Part shown: positions 53,153 through 62,225 of the stretch, in pieces
Layout: each line of letters opens with the position of its first letter
Position numbering within the stretch: position 1 is the stretch's first letter
DNA from: CALBPI01 sp045110335
Lineage (GTDB): Bacteria; Pseudomonadota; Gammaproteobacteria; Steroidobacterales; Woeseiaceae
Assembly: GCA_045110335.1 (NCBI GenBank)
Contig: JBGCGB010000007.1
Coordinates: forward strand, 1 to 64,000
Length of the DNA: 64,000 bases
Reading direction: 5' to 3'
Made by a program: the position numbers and the translations under genes
The notes under the pieces: generated by a model
The model's database searches: none
What the model was told of the DNA's origin: nothing
Seen by the model: only the letters and a program-made list of their open reading frames with translations

Positions 53153-53162
53153 GGTGCATCAT
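53145..53162 (-). other. Five-codon leader minicistron overlapping the pcnB start
   Basis: ATGATGCACCTTGACTGA encodes MMHLD and spans the TTG start codon of pcnB (53152-53150) in another frame. It may couple or limit pcnB initiation. This is a reading of the sequence only; such short frames also arise by chance. Confidence 0.25.
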
Positions 53163-53321
53163 GCTCCGTGCGGCCTCGGCTTGGGTCAGTAGTAAACTCA
53201 TCAGCCAATGGTACCAGAGCACAGCCCGTCTGGCGGACATCCGCTGTTATTGCGACAACGATTCGACTGTCTAAGCCTTGCACCAGTCGATTCGACGAAG
53301 TGAATACTCTACGATTGCCAA

Positions 53322-53780
53322 ATGAATACCGAGAAAGAAATGCCGGCGCTGCCAGGCGTCCCGCGCCGGTTGATGGCGATGGTCTACGACAGCCTTCTGG
53401 TGCTGGCCATTTTGTTGCTATCAACATTCCCATGGGTGCTACCGCGCGGCGCGATGCAGGATGGCTCACTTAATCCCGAACCCCTCGGACCGATTTATCA
53501 GCTCTTCTGCTTAGCACTGATCAGCGGATACTTCGTTCTGGGTTGGAAACGCAAACATGCCACGCTGGGCATGCGCTCTTGGCGACTACAATTAATCGGT
53601 TTGGACGGGGCAGCGCCAAGTTATCAACAACTTTTGATTCGAGCTGTCACAGCTCCCTTTGCCTGGGTCCCGCTCGCTGCTGGCGTCTTCTGGCAATACG
53701 CAGACCCTAACGGACTGACCTGGCACGACCGCGCATCAGGGACACGGATCGTATTGCTAAAGAAAAAGCCAAAGCACTAG
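53322..53780 (+). CDS. RDD family membrane protein
   Basis: A 152-residue protein with the RDD signature: PGVPRRLMAMVYDSLLVLAI (Arg, Asp in the first helix), a second pair of helices (YQLFCLALISGYFVLGWKRK) and the C-terminal WHDRASGTRIVLL. TLGMRSWRLQLIG fits the family G.R...L..V motif. Function unknown; transport of ions or osmolytes is proposed for some members. Its TAG stop shares CTAG with the convergent lptG stop. Confidence 0.9.
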   Translation: MNTEKEMPALPGVPRRLMAMVYDSLLVLAILLLSTFPWVLPRGAMQDGSLNPEPLGPIYQLFCLALISGYFVLGWKRKHATLGMRSWRLQLIGLDGAAPSYQQLLIRAVTAPFAWVPLAAGVFWQYADPNGLTWHDRASGTRIVLLKKKPKH

Positions 53781-54841
53781 CGGACGCGGTTGACCGCGAA
53801 GAACGTCACTACCGCCAACACCAGCATCGGTGTTAAACCGACAATCATCGGATCCAAACTAAACACCTGACCACTGTTAGCGAGCGTACGACTCGACAAG
53901 AAGTAGGCCAAACCGATTAGTACGCCAACCAGCAAACGCCCGCCTGCACCGGAACTGCGTAACGAGCCGAACACGAAGCCAATGGCCAAGACGGGCATCA
54001 GTATGATCGCAAAAATATTGGCGATACGGCTCCAAAACTCGGTGGCATAGGTTCGGCTGTCGAGTTTGTTTTGTTCCAGGTAATCGAGATAAGCCATGAG
54101 CCCACCTAACGACAAACTACCCGGGCGCAGCGAAGCGATACCCAGCAATTCCGCATCGACGTCATATTGAGCAACAGCCTCATCAGCGACTTCCGCGGTA
54201 ATCAAACCGTTCTCGAAACTGGTTTCGCTAAAGTCTTCAAGCATCCACTCATTGTCGACGGAGAGATCGGCACGATTGGCGTAGCCGATACGCGTCAACT
54301 GTTGCTGATCGTCGATCTCAAATACATAGAAACCGCCAAACTCCAATCGATCGCCGATGCCGTCGACATTGAAAATCCGCGAGCCATCCCGAACCCAGGT
54401 ATTACGTTGACCGATTCGATCCGTTTCGCTGCGTGCTGCCGACCTAAACTTCCGCGCAAACTGATCCAGTGGTGGCGCGATGTACTCGCCGAGCGTCGTC
54501 CCGACTAGCGCCAGGAGCAAACCCGAAACTGATACCGACACCGCTAATCGCTTCGCAGAAATACCCGCCGCACGCATTGCAATCAGTTCGCTGTTACCTG
54601 CCAGACTTCCCAGCCCAAGCAAAGCGCCCAGCAAGGCTGCTACCGGTAGCATTTCAACCGCCAACAGCGGCAGTCGAAGCGCGGTATAGAGCACGGCACC
54701 GCCGGTGCTGTAGCTACCCTCGCCGGTATTGTCCAATTGACCCACAAACTCAATAAAACCGGCTAGTGCCAGTAACACCAAGAGCACAAGACCGGTGGCA
54801 CCCAGTACATTCCTCAGCAGGTAGCCGGTCAACAGCCTCAT
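53777..54841 (-). CDS. lptG: LPS export ABC transporter permease LptG
   Basis: A 354-residue inner-membrane permease that extracts lipopolysaccharide with LptB and LptF. It has the first helix pair (GATGLVLLVLLALAGFIEFV), a periplasmic jellyroll (residues about 130-260, DGSRIFNVDGIGDRLEFGGF), and three C-terminal helices (NIFAIILMPVLAIGFVFGSL). ATG 54841 overlaps the lptF stop (ATGA). Order lptF-lptG, divergent from pepA, as in E. coli. Confidence 0.95.
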   Translation of the reverse strand: MRLLTGYLLRNVLGATGLVLLVLLALAGFIEFVGQLDNTGEGSYSTGGAVLYTALRLPLLAVEMLPVAALLGALLGLGSLAGNSELIAMRAAGISAKRLAVSVSVSGLLLALVGTTLGEYIAPPLDQFARKFRSAARSETDRIGQRNTWVRDGSRIFNVDGIGDRLEFGGFYVFEIDDQQQLTRIGYANRADLSVDNEWMLEDFSETSFENGLITAEVADEAVAQYDVDAELLGIASLRPGSLSLGGLMAYLDYLEQNKLDSRTYATEFWSRIANIFAIILMPVLAIGFVFGSLRSSGAGGRLLVGVLIGLAYFLSSRTLANSGQVFSLDPMIVGLTPMLVLAVVTFFAVNRVR

Positions 54842-55935
54842 GATCCGGACCATCGCATCGGATTAAGTTTACGTAACAGGCCGTTTTGAGCCGCGAAGAG
54901 CAACACGACAATGCCCAGCATCACCAGATGAACCGACCAGATGCCGAACTCAGGTTGAAGTTTGCCGCGCTCAACCCACGCTTTCGCCGCACCCATCAAA
55001 TTGAAATAGATAATAAAGACGAGCACGCCAATCGCGAGCTTCCCATAGCGACCCTGACGCGGCTGTGTCTTGGATAGTGGAATCGCCAATAGCGCTAGAA
55101 TCAGTGTGGACAATGGTACTGACCAACGCCATTGCAGCTCAGCGATCGACAACGGATCCGAGCGCGCTGCAAGGCTGCGACTGCTCATCGCTTCCGGTTC
55201 GAGCTCCGGCGTCTTGGCTGCCGGCAAAGAATACGGCACGCCATACTCGGCAAACTTGAACACCTGAAACTTCGTGGTTCCGGGAACACCAACATAGCGG
55301 CGTCCGTTATTCATCACGATAAAACGCGTATCGTCATCATTGTTAACGCGCTGACTACCTTGCTGCGCCAGTACCACCTCGACCGTATCATTGACACGTC
55401 GCTGCAAAAACACATTGCTCAGTGTGCCGTTGCCATCAACGGTCTCGGCAAAGACAACAGCACCATCATTCCCGGTGCTAACAAACCGGCCAGCCTCAAG
55501 CGCTGACAGATCCATACTTCGCTGTGTTTCGGCACCGATCTGTTCAATGCGCTCCAGCGATTGGGGACCCACCACCAAAGCCAACCAGGCAACAAGCCCA
55601 GCCAACGGAACCGCGAGCCAGGTCAGTGGACGGATCAAACCAAAGGGACCGACGCGGCAAGCCATCATCGCCGGCAGCTCGCTGTCGCTGTACATGCGCG
55701 CCAAAGACAACATGATGGCCAGAAAGAGACCGAAAGGGACAATGATCGTTAAATACTGCAAAGCGGTCAGGCCAATCACGCTGAATACGGCGTCTTTGGC
55801 CACTTTATCTTGCGCAGCATCGCCCAGAACACGTGCAAACTGGTTCGACAACAAGATCGTCAGCAGGACCAGTGTGACCGAAAACCACGTCTGCGCAGCC
55901 TCTTTCAGTATGTATCGATCGAGAATTCGGAACAT
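54838..55935 (-). CDS. lptF: LPS export ABC transporter permease LptF
   Basis: A 365-residue permease of the YjgP/YjgQ family. First helices (TWFSVTLVLLTILLSNQFAR), YLTIIVPFGLFLAIMLSLAR, a periplasmic jellyroll, and C-terminal RWSVPLSTLILALLAIPLSK, the RxSxPLs..il.lla.pls signature. Partner of LptG; the start faces the pepA promoter region, where divergent promoters must lie. Confidence 0.95.
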   Translation of the reverse strand: MFRILDRYILKEAAQTWFSVTLVLLTILLSNQFARVLGDAAQDKVAKDAVFSVIGLTALQYLTIIVPFGLFLAIMLSLARMYSDSELPAMMACRVGPFGLIRPLTWLAVPLAGLVAWLALVVGPQSLERIEQIGAETQRSMDLSALEAGRFVSTGNDGAVVFAETVDGNGTLSNVFLQRRVNDTVEVVLAQQGSQRVNNDDDTRFIVMNNGRRYVGVPGTTKFQVFKFAEYGVPYSLPAAKTPELEPEAMSSRSLAARSDPLSIAELQWRWSVPLSTLILALLAIPLSKTQPRQGRYGKLAIGVLVFIIYFNLMGAAKAWVERGKLQPEFGIWSVHLVMLGIVVLLFAAQNGLLRKLNPMRWSGS

Positions 55936-56108
55936 ATGGGCGCTATCTACTGCTTAAATTCAAGTCGTGCTTCAAGTATCATGACAATAGGGATGGTGGG
56001 GTCAACGATCACATAGTAGCAAGGAAGGCAGTCAGCGTCGCACCGGAAGACCAGACTGCGGTGGCTGCGCGCCTGAATGATTTAGCCAAAATCGGAGTAC
56101 AAATCACA

Positions 56109-57596
56109 ATGCAATTTAAAGCAACAACGGCGGATGCCGGTAAGAAAGCCACCGCATGCGCGATTGTCGGCGTCTATGACAAGAAGCAGTTAGGCGCAGG
56201 CGCCGCCGAAGTAGACGCGGCCAGTGGCGGATTAATTCGCGGCATGCTCGATCAGGGTGACATCAGCACAAAATTGGGCTCGGCACAGATCATTGCTCGC
56301 GTTGATGGCGCCAAATGCAAACGTGTCGTCGTTGTTGGCCTCGGTAACAAGGCTTCGTTTGGTCGACGGGAATTTTACAAAGCCTGCAAGGCAGCGCTCG
56401 CCGTGATCCGATCTAGTCAAGTGACTGAAGCGACCCTTTTCTTGTCGGCCGAAGACACCGTGGACTGTGATGCTTACTATCGTGGCCGCCTGGCAGCGCA
56501 AGCGCTTGGTGAACATCGTTATCGCTTCAACCAAATGAAGAGCCGTAACAAGTCCCCAGCACCCAAACTCAAATCACTGGCACTCGGTGCGGCCGACCGG
56601 GATATGGCTGGCCAATTGGAAAGCGGTGCCACGCATGGCGCAGGCATTGCGGTCGGCATGAATCTGACCAAAGATCTCGGCAACATGCCCGCGAATTTCT
56701 GTCACCCTACTTATCTTGCTGATGAAGCTCGGAAAATGGCCAAGAAACACGCACGCTTGAGCGTGAATGTTCTGGACGAGCCGGATATGGCAGCGCTCGG
56801 CATGCACTCACTGTTGTCCGTCGGACACGGGTCGGATCAACCTTCCAAATTGATTCATTTGGACTACCGCGGTGGTGGCGATGAAGCGCCGATCATTTTG
56901 GTCGGTAAAGGCATCACCTTCGACACCGGTGGCATTTCATTAAAGCCGGGACCAGCCATGGACGAAATGAAATACGACATGGGTGGTGCGGCAGCCGTGA
57001 TGGGCTGCATGGCATCGGTCGCGGCAATGAAGCTGCCCATTAACTTGATGGTATTGGTGCCCAGCGCCGAAAACATGCCGAGTGGCCGCGCGACGCGACC
57101 TGGCGATGTGGTCACCAGCATGTCTGGCAAAACCATTGAAATTTTGAACACAGATGCCGAAGGGCGGTTGATTCTATGTGACGCTTTGACTTATGCACAG
57201 CAATTTGATCCGGCTGCGTTGATTGATGTCGCGACACTAACTGGCGCCTGCGTTATTGCATTGGGGCATCATCGATCTGCCGTCATGAGCAACAACGACT
57301 TGCTGGCGCAGCAGATCGTGGATGCCGGTGAGCGCGCCGTGGATCGCGCGTGGCACCTGCCGCTCGACCAGGAATATGCAGATCAGCTTAAGAGTAATTT
57401 CGCCGATTTCGCTAATATCGGCGGTCGCGATGGCGGCGCCATCACGGCCGGCGCGTTTTTGTCGCAGTTCACCCAAAAAGCGAATTGGGCACATCTCGAC
57501 ATTGCGGGAACCGCATGGCAAGGCGGCGCAAAGAAAGGCTCAAGCGGGCGGCCAGTGCCGCTGCTCGTTGATTTCCTGTTACAGACAATCGACTGA
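56109..57596 (+). CDS. pepA: Leucyl aminopeptidase (M17)
   Basis: A 495-residue cytosolic dimanganese/dizinc aminopeptidase. The catalytic half holds ILVGKGITFDTGGISLKPGP (metal Lys/Asp), YDMGGAAAVMG, and NTDAEGRLILCDAL, the M17 signature. An N-terminal PepA_N domain (residues 1-170) precedes. ATG 56109 gives the usual length. The homologue in E. coli also serves in Xer recombination and carAB repression; that is not shown here. Confidence 0.95.
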   Translation: MQFKATTADAGKKATACAIVGVYDKKQLGAGAAEVDAASGGLIRGMLDQGDISTKLGSAQIIARVDGAKCKRVVVVGLGNKASFGRREFYKACKAALAVIRSSQVTEATLFLSAEDTVDCDAYYRGRLAAQALGEHRYRFNQMKSRNKSPAPKLKSLALGAADRDMAGQLESGATHGAGIAVGMNLTKDLGNMPANFCHPTYLADEARKMAKKHARLSVNVLDEPDMAALGMHSLLSVGHGSDQPSKLIHLDYRGGGDEAPIILVGKGITFDTGGISLKPGPAMDEMKYDMGGAAAVMGCMASVAAMKLPINLMVLVPSAENMPSGRATRPGDVVTSMSGKTIEILNTDAEGRLILCDALTYAQQFDPAALIDVATLTGACVIALGHHRSAVMSNNDLLAQQIVDAGERAVDRAWHLPLDQEYADQLKSNFADFANIGGRDGGAITAGAFLSQFTQKANWAHLDIAGTAWQGGAKKGSSGRPVPLLVDFLLQTID

Positions 57597-57602
57597 TAGC
57601 GG

Positions 57603-58028
57603 ATGCCACGCGTCGACTTCTACATTCTGGCGGACGACCAACCCGACGCGCACGATGCATTCGTTTGTCGATTGGTCGCCAAAGCCAGTCGGCTGGATCA
57701 CCAGATTCATCTGCTATGCGAGAACAAAGATCAGCTCAGCACGCTCGATACTTTACTATGGACGTTTAGTGACACTGAATTTGTAGCCCACGATCAATGG
57801 CCAAGCGATGACTGCGCGGCGACAGTGACACTGGGTCTCGCAGCGCATGGCCTGCCGGAAACAACGCAGGTTTGCGTCAATTTATCGGGTGCGCTAGCAC
57901 CCGATTGCGAGCGCATTGCCGAGATCATAGCGGGCGATGACACGCAAAAAGCGAAAGGCCGTGAGCGATATGCCAGCTATCGCGAAAATGGCGCGACGAT
58001 GAACACACATCAAATAGGTGCGTCATGA
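57603..58028 (+). CDS. holC: DNA polymerase III chi subunit
   Basis: A 141-residue clamp-loader accessory that links the replisome to SSB. VDFYILADDQPDAHDAFVCR at the start and the LDTLLWTFSDTEFVAHDQWP motif are typical. It begins 6 bp after pepA and ends with a 4-bp overlap with a small gene, keeping the pepA-holC-valS order. Confidence 0.92.
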   Translation: MPRVDFYILADDQPDAHDAFVCRLVAKASRLDHQIHLLCENKDQLSTLDTLLWTFSDTEFVAHDQWPSDDCAATVTLGLAAHGLPETTQVCVNLSGALAPDCERIAEIIAGDDTQKAKGRERYASYRENGATMNTHQIGAS

Positions 58029-58303
58029 ATGACGATGACATTCCGGTATTGACCACCGTCGTCAAGCGCGAACGGCGTGCTGAATTGACACTCACCCCGG
58101 AGCGGCGACAAGCCATCACGCACGAGATCACCGAATCTGCGAGCGCAGCTTTGCACGACATGCTCGACGACGCGAGTGAGCAAGTCAGAGTGGTACTGCA
58201 GGAACAGCTACTGATGCGGCTAACGGATGCGCTCCCGGCAATGATTGAAAGTGTTCTGCAAACCCATATCGATACCTTGAAAGCCGAACGCGAAGATCAG
58301 TAG
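58025..58303 (+). CDS. Small helical protein between holC and valS, unknown
   Basis: A 92-residue acidic-basic protein with two predicted helices (ERRQAITHEITESASAALHD and VVLQEQLLMRLTDALPAMIE). Its ATG overlaps the holC stop (ATGA), so it is co-translated with the chi subunit. No recognised domain; it may be a replisome or holC partner, which is inference from position only. Confidence 0.75.
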   Translation: MNDDDIPVLTTVVKRERRAELTLTPERRQAITHEITESASAALHDMLDDASEQVRVVLQEQLLMRLTDALPAMIESVLQTHIDTLKAEREDQ

Positions 58304-58388
58304 TTCGGCAATGCTGGCTTAAGCTGCACCGACTCTTTAGACTTCTCCCGACAATCCTCTGCTAGTGACCACCAGACAAAAACCCGCC

Positions 58389-61148
58389 ATGGATAAGACA
58401 TACCAACCCCACGCTATCGAACAGCGCCACTATGCGCGCTGGGAATCCGAAGGCCGGTTCAAACCTGCCGGCGGTGACACTTCATTTTGTATTGTCATTC
58501 CACCACCTAACGTGACCGGTACGCTTCACATGGGGCATGCGTTCCAGGATACGATCATGGATACGCTGGTGCGTTACCAGCGTTTGAAGGGCGTCAATAC
58601 GCTTTGGCAACACGGAACAGATCACGCGGGTATTGCCACGCAAATGGTCGTCGAGCGACAGCTCAATGCGGCTGGAGAGTCACGCCGAGATATCGGTCGT
58701 GATGCGTTTGTCGAAAAAGTCTGGTCGTGGAAAGAAAGCTCTGGTGGGCGAATCAACGACCAGCTCAAACGGCTTGGTGCCTCTGTTGATTGGTCACGCG
58801 AACGTTTTACGATGGACGAGGGTTTGTCGGAAGCCGTTAGTGATGTCTTCATCCAGCTTTACAATGAGGATCTGATTTATCGCGGCAAACGATTGGTCAA
58901 CTGGGACCCCGTGTTGCACACGGCACTGTCTGATCTCGAAGTCCTTTCCGAAGATGAATCCGGCCACCTTTGGCATTTTCGTTATCCGGTCGAAGGCACC
59001 AACGAGTCGATGGTCGTGGCGACAACGCGACCCGAAACCATGTTGGGTGATAGCGCGGTCGCTGTACACCCCGATGACGAACGCTATCAACATCTGGTCG
59101 GTCAACATGTTCGACTGCCACTGACTGACCGGCTAGTACCGATCGTTGCGGACAACTATGTCGATCCGGAGTTTGGCACGGGCTGCGTAAAAATCACCCC
59201 CGCCCATGACTTCAATGACTATGAAATGGGTCAACGCCATGACCTTGCGCTGATTAATATTTTTACCGATGACGCAGCCATCAATGAAGACATGCCGGAA
59301 ACCTATCGCGGCATGGATCGGTTCGACGCACGTAAACGCATTGTCGCGGATATGGAAGCACTGGGATTTCTCGATAAGATTGAGCCGCACAGTCTTAAAG
59401 TGCCGCGTGGTGATCGCAGTAACGCGGTCGTCGAGCCTTATCTGACTGACCAGTGGTATGTAAAGATCGCACCGCTTGCCGAACCGGCGATCAAAGCGGT
59501 TGAAGATGGCGATATCAAGTTTGTACCGGAAAACTGGTCCAAGACTTATTTTGACTGGATGAACAAGATCCAGGATTGGTGCATTAGCCGACAGTTGTGG
59601 TGGGGGCATCGCATACCAGCCTGGTACGACGAGGACGGCAACGTTTATGTCGGAAAAAACGAGGCGGCGGTGCGTGAAAAGCATCAGTTGCCCGACACCC
59701 TGATATTGAAGCAGGACGACGATGTTCTGGACACGTGGTTTTCTTCAGCACTATGGCCATTCAGCACATTAGGCTGGCCGGAAAAAACCAAAGAACTGGA
59801 TAGTTTTTATCCCACCAGCGTGCTGGTCACCGGATTCGATATCATTTTCTTCTGGGTCGCCCGAATGATCATGTTTGGATTGAAGTTCGCGGGCGATGTG
59901 CCATTTCGCGAGGTCTATATTCATGGACTGATACGCGACCAAGACGGGCAGAAGATGTCCAAATCTAAAGGCAATGTGCTCGACCCTATCGATCTGATCG
60001 ATGGCATCGATTTGGAAAGCCTCGTGCAGAAACGCACCACAGGACTTATGCAACCGCACCTCGCGCCGAAAATCGAGAAAGCGACGCGCCGCCAGTTCCC
60101 GGATGGCATTGCCGAGTTCGGCACTGATGCCTTGCGGTTTACGTTCGCATCGCTAGCAACAACTGGACGCGACATTCGATTTGAGCTCGGCCGAATAGAA
60201 GGCTACCGAAATTTTTGTAACAAATTGTGGAACGCTTCGCGATTTGTTATGGCGAGCTGCGAATCATTAGACCGCGACGCCAGTCGCGTTGAAGGCGGCA
60301 TCGCCGAGCGCTGGATCCAGTCCCGTCTCAGCCGCATGATCGCTGAAGTGGAGCGACAATTCGATCGGTATAGACTCGACTTGGCCGCGCAAGCCATCTA
60401 CGAGTTCACCTGGCATGAGTTCTGTGACTGGTATCTCGAACTCAGCAAGGCGACGCTCTATGATGACAACGCTGATGCCAACCGAAAGTTAGCCACCATG
60501 CAAACGCTCGCGACAACACTAGAGACGCTGCTTCGTGTGCTGCATCCAATCATGCCGTTCATCAGCGAAGAAATTTGGTTACGCGCCGCACCGTTTGCAG
60601 CCGTAACCGGCGACACGATCTGCGATACACAATGGCCGACCGTTACGCCACGCGACAACGACGCTGAAACCGAAATGCAATGGTTACAGGGGTTTGTACT
60701 CGGTATCCGACAGATTCGCGGCGAAATGGACATTGCGCCCGGTAAACCATTGCCCGCGATACTGTCAAACGCATCAAACGAGGACGCGGAGCTCCGCTCG
60801 AAGCATGAGCGTATTCTATTGAAAATCGCCAATCTTGAGAGTGCAGTCTTGGCATCTGACGAGAGCGATGTTCCGCCTTCCGCAACGGCAATCCTCGGTG
60901 AGATGACCATCAATGTACCGATGGCCGGGCTCATTGATATCGATAAAGAACGAGAAAGGTTGACCCGTCAGATCACCAAATCAGAAACCGATCTTGCCAA
61001 GACCGAAGCCAAGCTCTCCAATCCGAAGTTTGTGGATCGTGCACCCCCGGAAGTTGTCGCGACAGAGCGCGAGCGCCTTGCCGAGCATGGTCAACAGCTA
61101 GAGCAATTGCGCTCACAACTGGCCATTCTGGAGGCCAGTAACGGTTAA
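58389..61148 (+). CDS. valS: Valyl-tRNA synthetase
   Basis: A 919-residue class I synthetase. HIGH motif in PPNVTGTLHMGHAFQD, editing domain (VVATTRPETMLGDSAVAVHP), KMSKS in DQDGQKMSKSKGNVLDP, an anticodon-binding domain, and a C-terminal coiled-coil arm (ERERLTRQITKSETDLAKTE) ending near the stop. ATG 58389 rather than the GTG at 58365 matches the family N-terminus (MDKTYQPH.IE). Confidence 0.96.
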   Translation: MDKTYQPHAIEQRHYARWESEGRFKPAGGDTSFCIVIPPPNVTGTLHMGHAFQDTIMDTLVRYQRLKGVNTLWQHGTDHAGIATQMVVERQLNAAGESRRDIGRDAFVEKVWSWKESSGGRINDQLKRLGASVDWSRERFTMDEGLSEAVSDVFIQLYNEDLIYRGKRLVNWDPVLHTALSDLEVLSEDESGHLWHFRYPVEGTNESMVVATTRPETMLGDSAVAVHPDDERYQHLVGQHVRLPLTDRLVPIVADNYVDPEFGTGCVKITPAHDFNDYEMGQRHDLALINIFTDDAAINEDMPETYRGMDRFDARKRIVADMEALGFLDKIEPHSLKVPRGDRSNAVVEPYLTDQWYVKIAPLAEPAIKAVEDGDIKFVPENWSKTYFDWMNKIQDWCISRQLWWGHRIPAWYDEDGNVYVGKNEAAVREKHQLPDTLILKQDDDVLDTWFSSALWPFSTLGWPEKTKELDSFYPTSVLVTGFDIIFFWVARMIMFGLKFAGDVPFREVYIHGLIRDQDGQKMSKSKGNVLDPIDLIDGIDLESLVQKRTTGLMQPHLAPKIEKATRRQFPDGIAEFGTDALRFTFASLATTGRDIRFELGRIEGYRNFCNKLWNASRFVMASCESLDRDASRVEGGIAERWIQSRLSRMIAEVERQFDRYRLDLAAQAIYEFTWHEFCDWYLELSKATLYDDNADANRKLATMQTLATTLETLLRVLHPIMPFISEEIWLRAAPFAAVTGDTICDTQWPTVTPRDNDAETEMQWLQGFVLGIRQIRGEMDIAPGKPLPAILSNASNEDAELRSKHERILLKIANLESAVLASDESDVPPSATAILGEMTINVPMAGLIDIDKERERLTRQITKSETDLAKTEAKLSNPKFVDRAPPEVVATERERLAEHGQQLEQLRSQLAILEASNG

Positions 61149-61220
61149 CCGTGGCGGATAAAGTGCGCTGATTCACAGTATCCGGCCGGAACAGATGCAC
61201 TCAAGGGCGTTTTTAGCGAT

Positions 61221-61244
61221 GATCAGGGCGTGGAAATCCTGATC
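61221..61244 (+). repeat. Inverted repeat before the moxR ribosome-binding site
   Basis: GATCAGG-N10-CCTGATC forms a 7-bp hairpin immediately before AGGAAG (61245-61250), the likely Shine-Dalgarno sequence for the TTG start at 61256. GATCAGG recurs directly at 61241. It may affect translation of the operon. Confidence 0.4.
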
Positions 61245-61255
61245 AGGAAGATATT

Positions 61256-62215
61256 TTGAACACGAGCGTACCGATCAATGCCGCTGCGGAGCTGAGCGAC
61301 AGCCGCGACGGCTTACAGCACGCGATTCAATCGCTAAACACGCTGATTCTAGGCAAGCCAGAGCAAATCAATCTGGCCGTCACTTGCTTGCTTGCCGGCG
61401 GTCATCTATTGATCGAGGACGTGCCCGGTGTCGGTAAGACCACCATGGCCCGTGCTTTAGCGCGAGTGCTGGGTCTGGATTTTGCCCGCGTGCAATTTAC
61501 CAGTGACCTATTGCCAGCCGATGTCACCGGGATATCTGTCTATCAAAATGACACTGGCAGTTTTCGGTTTCTGAAAGGCCCGGTCTTTACCCAGATGCTG
61601 TTGGCCGATGAAATCAATCGCGCAACGCCGAAAGCGCAAAGCGCTTTGCTGGAAGCCATGCAAGAACGTCAGGTCACTGTTGATGGAACAGCCTACGAAC
61701 TTCCCGAGCCCTTCTTCGTTGTCGCGACTCAAAATCCTGCCGATCAAATTGGCACCTTTGATTTGCCAGAATCACAGCTCGATCGCTTTTTGATGAGAAT
61801 CAATCTTGGTTACCCGGATCCGCAATCGGAACGACAGTTACTTTCCGGAAACAATCGTGCGATGTCACTCGACAGCGTGGCGCCGTCATTGTCGGTACCG
61901 CACATCCTGGCACTTCGACAAACCGTCGCCGACGTAAAGGTAAGCGATGCGTTGTTGAACTACCTGCAAGCGCTTGTGAATTTTACACGGACGTCTCCGC
62001 TCTTTGCCGTTGGCTTATCTCCCCGCGCTGGCATCGCATTGGCGAATGCAGCGCGTGCTTATGCGTTGATCGACGGACGGCAAGCCGTTTACCCCGAAGA
62101 CTTGCAACGCATATTCCCGGCCATTGCGACGCATCGCCTGGTCGCCGCGGATCAGGCGCAAATCGCCGTAGACAGCATAGCAACACACATTCTAGATTCT
62201 GTCGCCATCCCTTGA
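61256..62215 (+). CDS. MoxR family AAA+ ATPase
   Basis: A 319-residue ATPase: DVPGVGKTTMARALARVLG (Walker A), LLADEINRATPKAQSALLEA (Walker B and family signature), ATQNPADQIGTFDLPESQLD (sensor 1) and a C-terminal lid domain (SPRAGIALANAARAYALIDG). MoxR proteins act as chaperone-like maturation factors. TTG start with AGGAAG 5 bp before. Followed within 11 bp by the DUF58 gene and then a TgpA-type gene, the usual three-gene set. Confidence 0.93.
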   Translation: MNTSVPINAAAELSDSRDGLQHAIQSLNTLILGKPEQINLAVTCLLAGGHLLIEDVPGVGKTTMARALARVLGLDFARVQFTSDLLPADVTGISVYQNDTGSFRFLKGPVFTQMLLADEINRATPKAQSALLEAMQERQVTVDGTAYELPEPFFVVATQNPADQIGTFDLPESQLDRFLMRINLGYPDPQSERQLLSGNNRAMSLDSVAPSLSVPHILALRQTVADVKVSDALLNYLQALVNFTRTSPLFAVGLSPRAGIALANAARAYALIDGRQAVYPEDLQRIFPAIATHRLVAADQAQIAVDSIATHILDSVAIP

Positions 62216-62225
62216 TGCGCCGCTC

